In this document: positions 30,817 to 40,276 of the stretch, piece by piece
How the letters are laid out: each line of letters opens with the position of its first letter
How positions within the stretch are numbered: the first letter of the stretch is position 1
DNA from: Boletus sp. NGJ
Lineage: Eukaryota; Basidiomycota; Agaricomycetes; Boletales; Boletaceae
Reading direction: 5' to 3'
DNA: 64,000 bases
NCBI GenBank assembly: GCA_019096195.1
Contig: JAGTXK010000229.1
Span: 124,001-188,000 of the forward strand
Notes under the pieces: generated by a model
Seen by the model: the letters and a program-made list of their open reading frames with translations, nothing else
What the model was told of the DNA's origin: nothing
Databases searched by the model: none
Program-made: the position numbers and the translations under genes

Positions 30817-32829
30817 CTACTTGATATCAAGAGTAGCAAGATTATGGCCATCTGCTATCAGATCCTGTTCTCGCTCTCGTACCGATCTTCGCGCATTCAC
30901 CCTAGTCTCCAACGTGTATATCAGCTCAGAAGCGGAGCACATGTTGACACTACCTACACCGCCATCATCGAGTTGGCATATGCTAAGCGGCCAGCACCGA
31001 TTCAGCTCAACACGTCCAGGAAGTGGAAATACTCACCTCCACATACAAAGGTTGTCGGCACTGCAATAAAGTATTTTCCGCCTGGTATGATGTACTGCGT
31101 CCATCCTCGTTACCTTTGTGCTCTCGCAAAGATCACGCATGCCAGACGTACCATCAGACACCACCCAATCGAAATGAGACTGCGAGGCAGAACGATCAAG
31201 AATAAATGGACAACAGACATTACTCGGCGCTCACCATGTAAAGAGGCCCATGTTAATAAACACCATGGTCAAGTGTCGAAGATAGTTTTGTGACCTAACG
31301 ATCATAAGTAGCCCATCAAATACGCTGCAAAAGGTCATCGAAAATGGAATGACACGCGACGTACCTCCGAACCTGTCGACGGCCTTCTCGAAGGTAGAAG
31401 AACACGGACCCCGTTATCAAGACGTCACAGACGGCTCCCAAAAGCGCAGACCGTGGAGACCACTGATAAGTGAAGGAGAGAAGATGAGAGGATGACTTGA
31501 TGATCAGCGGACGTACTGGGGAAGAATAAAGGACCGCTTGGCTCTCAGTAACGACACTGAGTAGAGTGTCTCAGTTCATGAAGATAGACGATGGAACAAA
31601 ATATACAAACACCAGGTATATCCAAGCTTTTGAAGTGGGGGAGCGACTCAGTATTGTCACACAAATTTCGGGGTGGGTACGAACTCAGTCCGAACGCTAT
31701 AAATGTGGGAAAGATTCAGCTCCATTTATCCAACCATACTGGAATCGCGTACCGAATTGTACCAACGATGTCACTATCTATGCCCGCCTCTTTCAGTAAA
31801 AGTTGCATGAATACAGAAATCATGTTACTCACAATTAAAAATGTTAGGAGCACATGTCGTCCACTAACTAACGCCAATCCTTTCTGTTAGGAAACCTGTG
31901 AAAGGAAAATGTGCGAACTCACTTATCCAAATTCTATGAGCAAAAAAGCTGTTCATGTGAGCTGACCATGTCGAGAACGAATGGGTAAATGAAGCCAATT
32001 CTCACCATTGGACCATAGAAGTTACCGTATACTTGTAACATCCCGGGTCAGCATCGCAGCCTCGATGTGGATGTAACAAGGACTCACATGGACGAACATG
32101 GCTGCCTGGTAAGGCCTTTCAGTTGGGATACCTCGACAAGATTCAACTGAATCTACGTACCATCATTTCCCTACACGAGCATTCCCATCCACAACCGATC
32201 AGAATTTGAGTCCACGAATTCACCAAATCTACACTCACCACGGCAACTCCGAAGGATAGGATAAGGTTTTCATGCTATGGGACAGTACAAGGAACTTCCA
32301 ATGAATCCTGACATTGAATGTTGCATGCAGGGCATCCATCACCCTAGAGTATCCCATCAGACGAGTGAGAATCTGTTATCAATCACCAACGTCAACGTGA
32401 ACATACAGAAGGAATGTCACCTGGCGGTCACCTATGTTCAGAATGGCCCGTACGATACAAACGAAACCACGCACCAATGCCTTCAATGACCTGAGGTCTT
32501 GAGGAAAACTCGAAAAGTAAAATATGGACTGCCCAAGTGTACATCCGGATAACCTAAAATTCCAGTTCCAATCAGCCCCATCCTATCTCATTGACCCACC
32601 TGACACCGTCGACAAGCCAGTCAGTTTCACGTTCGTAGTCATGTCCGCCAAATCCACAATCGTCGAAACGACTTGGCTGACGCTTAGCAGGCAGGAAAAA
32701 TAATTAACTGACATCAGGGACATCATGAATCCTACGCTAATTGTTAGCTTGGTATACGATGAGACTTGAGTCAAGCTTACCACACAACCCCGGCCCAAAC
32801 TGGAGCTCAATTTCAGAATCTAAAGACAT
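30817..32829 (-). CDS. DUF6534 membrane protein (right-arm copy)
   Basis: This is the mirror copy of 22852-24848. On the minus strand: MSLDSEIELQFGPGLC then GFMMSLM across a short intron; LSGCTLGQSIFYFSSFPQD; a DALHA block; DVLITGSVFFYLREGRRQV near 31400; LMVFINMGL-type helix near 31270; YANSMMAV; and VNARRSVREREQDLIADG ending TAG at 30817. Residues that differ from the left copy are mostly conservative (YREV/RRQV, ANG/ADG, LATI/LATL), suggesting selection on protein sequence. Middle exons are not all resolved, so a broken exon cannot be excluded. Confidence 0.65.
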
Positions 32830-33069
32830 TGGAAAGTTGATTTTGAGCTCCACAGTGGTAAAGTCGCCACGGAATGACGCCGGCATGGGGGGGAAACACA
32901 CTGGGCATCTGGATATAGCTGCTAAACAAGATTTATTTTAAGGCCCGACTTACCATGGCCGTGGTTGAAAAACCCAATATGTTCATAGCAAGGTGAGCGG
33001 ATGTGACCTGTTGGAGTAATTGGGTGAGAATACCAAGCAAGAATTATGTACTCCCTCCCAATATTCAAC

Positions 33070-33210
33070 TGATTAATCACCGCGAATGGGTGTCCTAGAA
33101 TCGCCGGTGGGAGTTCTGGGACTGATAACAACCCTTGTGGGTATGACTGGCTGACGCGCCAATCCAAGTTGCACCAGTGGCGATTTAGCTCACACGCCAA
33201 GTGAACCGGA
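33070..33210 (-). pseudogene. eIF4E2 3' fragment in the right arm
   Basis: The minus strand carries GGTTCACTTGGCGTGTGAG, ACCCACAAGGGTTG and TAGGACACCCATTCGCGGTG, in the order of the left-arm relic (TTTACTTGGTGTGTGAACA ... GGGACACCCACGAG...GCGGTG). It is more eroded than the left relic. Confidence 0.55.
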
Positions 33211-33430
33211 TCCGGGGATCCTAGCGCCTTCATAATTACACCACTGATCTATGTACTATGGCACCATGGAATGAGGCCTAGGAAGGTTGAGAACATCAGC
33301 AAAAATAATTTCGCACCAGTACCACTATTTTGCATTGCTTTACGTTGACTGATGAATCGATCGAATGCGAACAGTGAGTGCGGAACGAAGTGCATTTGCA
33401 CAGGCCCTTCAAGCAAGTTCCAACGGAGGC

Positions 33431-34869
33431 GATACTCCTGCGCAGTGCTCCATCCAGTCCCGGACATGACTTCCTCGAAAGGCGCCACCACTCACAATAG
33501 TTGCGGGTGTCATGCCATCAGCTGACATCGGCCTGACATAAACCGATTCTGACATTCCCCAGAATCCCCACACATGGGCCGATTCCTAAGGACCTGTGTG
33601 TGTACTCGTCAGGGTATGTCGACAGGGCCATTCCAAGTTACCTGATTATTAACGCCGTATCTATGTACACGGCCAAATCAACGAGGCGCTTACCAGACAT
33701 ATGCCGAAAATCCTCTGTGTGTCCCATCTACGATGCCAAACATGTCTCAACGAGAGCCACGTACAGCCGTTTGACCAATCGTTGGTCAAGTATCACTAAT
33801 TGTATATCTCGTTAACCTTAATGTCTGAGGTCCGTCTGAGGTCACCAGTAGCATTAATAAACCATGATGTAACATTCGCCCGGCAGCCTCCACAACATGT
33901 CACACACGGAGGTCTGGTCAGCAGACAGCCAAAACATCATGGTAACACCACAACATTTGTTCCACAAGCATCATTGCTATGTCTGTCAGACATACGTGCT
34001 GATACATTACACTTAAGTAGCATCAGTTGAAGACACTGGATTTAGCACCCTGGGATATGGCAGAGATACAGCTCTGTATGGAAAGTGTAGCAAATAGATG
34101 TAACAATAAATGTAGGACAAGCACACTAGTTTATCCTGCTGCACTCGGGACTTGGCAAGAATTTTGCGCGAGTGCAGGGTCACGTGATGTTCAAGTAAGC
34201 CGTGTCAATTTTTCAACGAACTCAACACTAACTACCTCTCTTCCTCAACATGCCACCATGGCGCTGTCACAGGGATGCCGTGGTACAACCCGCATGCATC
34301 CCAGCTGGTCAGGCCGCAGGACAGTTACCACAACTGCCCACTCGGGCTTGGACAAAAAGCCAGGGTGACAACTTGAAGGCAACGCCCGAGGCCCACTCGC
34401 ACCCGCCAACTCTACAACCATGTCCGAGTCACACACCACGCCTGACACATTCGAGCACACCCACAGCCCAGGTCTCTCATCCTCGTCTCCTTCCAAGTTC
34501 CCATCCTCATGGTTCCATTTGTTGATACTATCATGCACAACAACTGTACCTAGCGACTAGCCTACTACCACTCAATCATATTAGTTTCATGATGTCCGAG
34601 TCTCAGTGTGTGTTGCCCGAAGCATCTGGTTGACATGATTGGTGTGTTGGGCCTGTCGTCTGCATGGGGTGAATTCTGGCAACCCATGTATATTGATTGC
34701 TCGCCAAGTCAGTGTTGCTTCCAACACTTGTGGTACATACACTCGGCTCACGGAGAGTAGGACATATGCCGAAAGTCCGCCGAGGAACCTGGCCTGGACC
34801 CATTAGGAACCTAACTCTCAGTAAGCTTCAGCAGAACCTTTATGACAACTGGCCGTGTACATAATACTG
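33431..34869. other. Gene-poor stretch
   Basis: No recognisable gene. ACATATGCCGAAA occurs twice (33698-33710 and 34761-34773). A Ser/Thr/Pro/His-rich frame at 34250-34525 is compositional. CACGTGATGTTC at 34181 is E-box-like. Confidence 0.35.
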
Positions 34870-34915
34870 CCGCTTATCTTCGAGGATAGAGCGATTAACG
34901 TAGTACAGTCGACTC

Positions 34916-35072
34916 TGTCATAACCCATACAGGGTACAGCCCATACTCTGTCCATGAAAACACATACAATTTTCTATTCCCAAAGCTCATTTTCAGTGCT
35001 TCCAGCCTCAATCAAAACCCATACTCTCCCATAAGCCATACCCCTGGGCCTGTCCCAAGAGGTATGGGTTCC
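34916..35072 (+). mobile_element. Short pogo/Fot-like non-autonomous element (MITE)
   Basis: Compared with unit 3, unit 5 has an extra 157 bp here, flanked by TA on both sides (34914-34915 and 35073-35074). It starts CAGTCGACTCTGTCATAACC, typical of pogo/Fot1-like termini, and ends AAGAGGTATGGGTTCC; the motif AACCCATAC occurs near both ends in opposite orientation. It has no coding capacity. Confidence 0.5.
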
Positions 35073-35359
35073 TACAGGATGCTCTGAGAGTTTGGGTGAA
35101 CACTCAGGCTCAACACTATCGGCAGAGCTGACTTGTGGCGTCTACTTACCTTGGCACAACCTAAACCCAATTTGGGGGCAATCGTGTCTGTCAAAACGTT
35201 GTCTATTGCCTGAAACATGCGGATGTTACCAAACCTCGGCGGTACATACCCTTCTCAGTGATACACGCTTGCTAAGTCGCAAACAGAAAATGAAAGAAAA
35301 CGTGTCACTGAAACACAGGGTCGTGACGATCGATGGCAAGTACAATCCCGTATCTTCCG

Positions 35360-35391
35360 TATAGTAACCGACTCGCTCACTGAACATATAA
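35360..35391 (+). promoter_or_regulatory. Promoter block of the unit 5 peptide gene
   Basis: The element AGTAACCGACTCGCTC (35363-35378) precedes a TATA box (ATATAAC, 35386-35392) about 78 nt before the ATG. The TATA box is followed by the family leader (GGGTCAGGGAATATCACAAT). Element order and spacing match the unit 3 copy. Confidence 0.55.
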
Positions 35392-35465
35392 CAAGGGTCA
35401 GGGAATATCACAATCGCAACGCTCGTCCATACGTATTCACGAGAACTTGCCTGTATATCTTAACC

Positions 35466-35597
35466 ATGTGTACTGCTATCACAATCTTCTCCGTCCTTGC
35501 CCTCTTCTCTGCTCGAGCGTTGGGGGTCTCGACCACTATGATTACTGTCACCACGCCACCACTCCCGTATGCCAAATCACGGTTTATCATACCGTGA
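35466..35597 (+). CDS. Small secreted peptide, unit 5 copy (43 aa)
   Basis: MCTAITIFSVLALFSARALG is a clear signal peptide sharing AITIFSVLALF with the unit 3 copy. The mature part is Thr-rich ([12 protein letters not shown]) and ends FIIP with TGA. The same leader (CTTAACC) and the same following GGTGAGT donor (35624) occur as in the other copies. Relative to the other paralogues the frame ends early: the next frame reads TVTTAVAATP up to a TGA at 35621-35623, so a one-base shift may have shortened this copy. Either a divergent short peptide or a recent pseudogene. Confidence 0.5.
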   Translation: MCTAITIFSVLALFSARALGVSTTMITVTTPPLPYAKSRFIIP

Positions 35598-35819
35598 CGA
35601 CTGCTGTCGCCGCGACTCCATGAGGTGAGTGGATCCGTGTGCTCGACCACTGACGAGCGGAGTGCTCACCGAGCCCGCTATCGTGATGCAGCTCCTCATG
35701 GATCCCATTGATCATCGATGAAGTGGCGTTGTCAACGGTGCGGGGAAGTGAATGGAGGGAAGCTAGTGAGGATATTCGCGAATTATTACGCCCAGGATGA
35801 AATCGGGAGGATGACTTGT

Positions 35820-36440
35820 TCAATCCCTGTTGACAGCAGTCAGAATAGAAAGGATGGGGTAGAGAGAAAATGTGTTGTACCTTAGCCAGGCATGTCCGTA
35901 ATATGGCGACAGCTCGATCCAACGGCGGTATCTGCCTCTCTCGCAACCAAAATTGCGATCTCGGAAGCCGACTGATATACCGAGAATAATCTCAGACCAC
36001 TGGATAAATCGTCCACACCAACATGGTGGGCTGGATCGATGATGTCCGCGAAGACCCCACAACCGTAGGACTGCGTCTTCGAGATCGGGGTAGATCAGCA
36101 TGCGACGACTGTCCTTGTACCTTGTGAGGATATCTTGAACCCCAGATGACACCGAGTTTCTCCCCATCCTCCCGGACGCCATCCACACCGGCTCAAGCTC
36201 AAGCTCATTCTCCGTTTCTTCTCTCGGCTTACATAGCTCCATGATACGCTGTGTATGCAGGGTGTCAGGTGAACCGACACAAAGGATATGCCCTCCGTGT
36301 CAACAATCACTGAAGCAGGCTTTGATTCCATCGAGCTGAGTGTGAATGGTGGTCTGAATAGACGCCTGAATGAATGGTTCCAGCCAGTATGGGACAATAT
36401 TACCAGCCGCATCCGCCGCACCAGGGAAAGAGTGTATTCA
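35820..36440 (-). other. Unrecognised coding-like segment in unit 5
   Basis: Minus-strand frames carry gene-like text: NIVPYW then LEPFIQASIQTTIHTQLDGI, an acidic run ETENELELEP, VWMASGRMGRNSVSSGV, and DLEDAVLRLW followed, in another frame, by DIIDPAHHVGVDDLSSG. Splice-like signals (GATCAG/GTATGC type) occur, but I could not close a consistent gene model. It may be the 5' part of the partner gene that is more eroded in units 1-4. Family unknown. Confidence 0.35.
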
Positions 36441-36796
36441 GATATCTAAGATTTTGGAATCAATTGCTAAGGAGTGGCTCCGGACGGACTCATGCGGGTG
36501 AACACTACCACCTCTAATCAAATAGTAGCGATTATCAGTTGAATTCGGTTAAGGCTCACTGGGGCAGCATACCGATGCGAGTAGGTCTTCAATAAGCCCA
36601 GAGGAGGGTGTTTGAAAGATGTGCGGCACGATGTAGACATAAAAGCACTCAAAAAGTGTCTTACTAAGCAGTGCGGCTCACGCTTATGCATACACCTGTT
36701 GCGAGCAGTTTATCGCTTCAGACGATCCATATTTTCCTACCTGGAACGCAGCTTGAAAATGCTGCTACTGGATCTCGGGTGTCTGTAACGAGCAAA

Positions 36797-38013
36797 ATGG
36801 ATCGCGAGCAAGCGCAGTCAAGTTCGAAGAGAAAGAGAGACCAAGAGTCGCTTGAGAGTGGTGGTGAGTGCTCGCATCGTCGCAAATATTCCGCCAAGGA
36901 ATCGAGACAAGACGACGACGACGTATACACGCATCTCCATCCGTTGCAGGACTATCTACAGTTCGGGCTCGATGGTACGTCGTTCTTCGCCATGTTTACG
37001 CACTCAAATCGAGTGTGGGCTATCATGTACATGCAAGTGGTGTTTTGTGGAATCAAGTGGGTACAAAACGCCAATGATATTGACGAAATAGTGTGCTGAG
37101 AGGTTATGTGCACTCATTACAGCCCAGGACGCATGTCTGCAGAGACTGGACACCATTTTGCGAACCCGACGAACCACTTTTGGCGCTGCTTATATAGTTC
37201 AGGTAATCCCGTTTGATGTGACCTCTTATTTAAATGCGCCTGGCTTGATGCATGACGCCCGCACCGCCAGGAATGACCGCCACCCTAGTACCTCCCTCTG
37301 AGGACTTTTCTCTCCCAGAGAGATTTAGCATTGGATTGGTGAGTCGGCAAAGGATCCTGTTATTTTGCACTCAACTCAAATTCATATACTACATCCTGGA
37401 GACCAATTTAGTGGATCGACCGTCGACGCAGGTTCGACTTCGTGGCCTGATCGAATGTTCTGGCTTACGATTCTATAGGCATGCGAGCTTTCCCGACCTG
37501 AAATGACAGCCTCGGTGCCTAAACTTCTTGACAAGCTCGCATGCCATCGACCTAGATTTGTATGTTTCGTCGGAATGATCATATGGGAGATCGTCCGGAA
37601 TAGTTTAGTGAAGTTGTTGCAGCAAGGCGCGATGCAGCGTGTAGAAAAGGGGAAAGGCAGAGAGAAGAGCCGGATGAGTCTTCAGACATATAAGCTCGTT
37701 TATGGGAATATGAAAGGTAGGTTCCGGAGGCGCTGGATGGATAAGGTCTACACTCATGTCCATGTGATACATAGCAGGCTTACCTCAAGAGACATTGCTT
37801 TTCGTCGTGCCGTGCACATCCGGGCGGGTCGTACACTACCAAGTTCGTCCTGTTTCGTCTTGCTTTCCCATTTCATGATGAATGCCTTTGTCACAGCTGT
37901 CTGACAAGATAGCATTGTTCGCGGAACTACAGACGCTGGTGAGAATGCCCTCATCTGAAATCGACACTTCGGGGATGGAGAGCATTGTCTTACATCATTC
38001 TACCTCGCCTTGA
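36797..38013 (+). CDS. TDG: Thymine/uracil-DNA glycosylase (TDG/Mug family)
   Basis: Eight exons (36797-36974, 37038-37056, 37123-37202, 37271-37338, 37402-37431, 37479-37716, 37778-37842, 37897-38013) join in consistent phases to 264 residues. A basic, Ser-rich N-terminus (SSSKRKRDQE) precedes the glycosylase fold. The active-site motif VVFCGINPGRMS, whose Asn positions the catalytic water in Mug/TDG, is followed by HFANPTNHFW and the TNLVDRPST loop. RPRFVCFVGMIIWE and FVVPCTSGRVVHYQLSDKIA complete the core, the latter being the DNA-intercalating loop region. It removes T or U opposite G in nuclear base-excision repair. The extra segment VKLLQQGAMQRVEKGKGREK before LQTYKLVYG is an insertion typical of fungal homologues. 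It starts only 350 nt from repeat unit 5. Confidence 0.9.
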
Positions 38014-38308
38014 TACTGTGGTTTAAATGTTATACAACTGGAGTTGGGTAGGTGTCAACTTTTTAGTTATATTCTATCGCGGCCATTGAAGCACTCGCGA
38101 GATGATGTTTGTTGGACAGACCATACACAGCGCACTGAAAATGCATGGCGAAGAAGGTGACCCCAGTCCAACAATGACATTGTTTTCGAGGAGACTTCGG
38201 TGTCAAGCTTGATCGACGACTTCCTCCTGAGTATACAGGTTCGAATTGAGATGGCCCACGTCTGTAGAGGTACGCATAACATTAGGTATGCGTATGACAA
38301 AGGTGATC

Positions 38309-39404
38309 TCAGCCTTCATTTCCGTACGCTTCTTCCCATAATACCAGATTCTGTAGCACCAGCTCTCTGAAAATCAGTCGGGTGTATAACATGACAAAGC
38401 ATCCTGTCATCGTTGTTGCCACTATGACTGAGCAGAGGGCAAACATCTTTTCGTCACTGACCATGCGGGAGGTGCACAGTTGAATCAGACGAGTCAGATG
38501 AGGTTGTTGACCACGGCATTCGAGCCAGCCAGACGCGTACGAGTGCTTGCCTTTATTCACATGCCGGTGACAAATGACCACGTCCTTGGATTCGAACACT
38601 TGCGGCCTTTCTGCTAGACAGGTGAGGCTCCAATTGGGTTGGCTCGAGGAAACGTGGATGCAAGAAAGAAGATCACCGAGGGCTGGAAAAGATCCAAGCC
38701 CTGGAAGTACTGGACGAACGCCGGCTGTACGATCGTCCCTAATCTGGACTTCCTCGAGATCGTCTCTAAGACGGCTTTGGGAAATTTGAATGGGGGACCG
38801 AGAAGAAGCTGGGAGAAGCATTGGCGACAGAGAAGTGTGAGAGGTTGGGGAGGTACAAGAGGGCGGGGGTCTTGCATCCCTCGCGTCTCTAATGAATGCT
38901 GATTTGTCTGCGTAACGCAGAGTCTGTTGTCGAGATGTTTGCAGCATGATTCGGGAACGTTGGCCTTGGCTGAGCGCGTGATTTCAATCTCACGGGTGAG
39001 ACCGTCGTTATGGCCCAATAAGCTCCATATGTAAGGAATTCGTGATAGTTCGGATCCAACGTCGTGATCCCCATCCACATACGAGTCGTAAATCTCATAC
39101 AAACTCGATAGATGCAGTGTACCTTTGGAAAAGCATTGCGCCCGACGGACGGATCCTGCGGATTTCGACGTGATATGCTGCATGGAACCACGGCAGAAGT
39201 GCCTCACCACTACGTAACTTGAACCGCAGATGAAATACCTGGCTCAGAGCGATCCCAAGACCCGTCACGTAGCTGCACTCTGCGGAACCTTCTGAATCGT
39301 GTCACATGTTTGAATAGATGGACTCGAGTTCTTCCTTCAAGTTGTCTAGTTCGGAGGAGGGTAAGGTCTGGGATTCGATAATGATAATTAGGAAATCTGC
39401 CCAT
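38309..39404 (-). CDS. Hypothetical protein, model unresolved
   Basis: Overlapping minus-strand frames suggest a gene, but exon limits are unclear. Legible pieces are FHLRFKLRSGEALLPWFH near 39230, YEIYDSYVDGDHD near 39080, a Pro/Ser-rich region with LPGLGSFPALGDLLSC near 38690, and a C-terminal hydrophobic helix FALCSVIVATTMTGCFVML near 38410 followed by a charged tail EEAYGNEG. A single C-terminal membrane anchor is possible. No family is recognised. Confidence 0.35.
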
Positions 39405-40276
39405 ATAAAACTGTCACCAGGGACAACAGGACTGGTGGGATCTCTTACTACCTAGAAAGCCACAGATTGAAAATTTTTATGATGGATAATAACGTGCGTT
39501 CACAATTCCAGCGGGACTCGTGATTCGCTTTGTGCACGTGAACCTGCCAAGTGCTGCGGGGATAGATGACGAGGGTTCGGCGGAGCCTCACAATTGACGA
39601 AGGGCCACGTTAGGCCCGGTCGGTTAACAAAGAGGACTCTAAATGGAGGATTATGGCACCGACCCCCTCGGAGTGCAGTGACTATTGAAACCGGTGGATC
39701 TCAAGTCACTAACCCAAAGTGTGTGGATGGGCCTACTAGCAACGGATCTAGAGCGGAGATGAAGTGAGGCGGTAAGGGGCAGAGAATTACAGAAGGTTGA
39801 TAAGTGAAGGGGTCAACGTGCGGCGTGCACAGGTTGTCGCGGTCGAGCAACTTCCGAGTCTTGTTCTGTGGATTTCATTTGGCATGAGGCATATGTTACA
39901 TAATCACAGACCAGAACCTGCCAAACAGTTCTGATGGTCATTTCGCTATCCTCCACATATCGAGCAAATCTCAGGTTGTAATTCAGTTTCAACCCCATTC
40001 CTGTCATTTCGATCTACCGCCGTCTATATCATGCTGTCAGACAAATACCGTATCTGATCTGGGGTTCGCCGTGAAAAATGCGCGCCCGAGTTGTCGTAAC
40101 ATACTCGCTACAGCATGCGGGGGAGGAAAGGAGGAAAACCATGGCTGGTTTCGGAAGGGAGGCTGCGGGTGCCTCGTCGTGAAAAAGGGGATAAAAGCTC
40201 GACGACATTCTCATCCAGCGAAGAGCGCCCCATCCTTTGAAGTCGTCCCACTGCCATACTAGTGGTCTAGCTGATA
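39405..40276. other. Intergenic stretch before tyrosinase
   Basis: No gene is seen. It should contain the tyrosinase promoter; TATAAAAGC-like sequence (GGGGATAAAAGCTC, 40188-40201) about 80 nt before the ATG could be its TATA box. Confidence 0.4.

Larger units (their letters stand above)
30430..33430 (-). repeat. Right arm of the large inverted duplication
   Basis: This is the reverse-complement counterpart of 22010-25745. Read on the minus strand it runs: eIF4E2 3'-flank (33390-33290), eIF4E2 relic (33210-33070), DUF6534 paralogue (32829-30817), downstream block near 30755, and SIN3 5' relic (30640-30430). Block order is identical to the left arm. Confidence 0.8.
34870..36450 (-). repeat. 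Repeat unit 5 (inverted, intact-looking peptide gene)
   Basis: This is the inverted counterpart of units 1, 3 and 4: conserved frame DLEDAVLRL near 36090 (minus), intron-like block ending TGTTGACAG near 35826, TCCCGATTTCATCC near 35795, a peptide gene now on the plus strand at 35466, its TATA box, CAGAGCATCCTGTAGG near 35080 (minus) and TTAATCGCTCTATCC near 34892 (minus). A 157-bp element interrupts the last two blocks. It lies more than 21 kb from the cluster at 7-14 kb. Confidence 0.7.

Noticed and set aside
34250-34525. Pro/Thr/His-rich frame as a secreted mucin-like gene
   Set aside because: No signal peptide, no splice context and purely compositional; not conserved elsewhere in the window.
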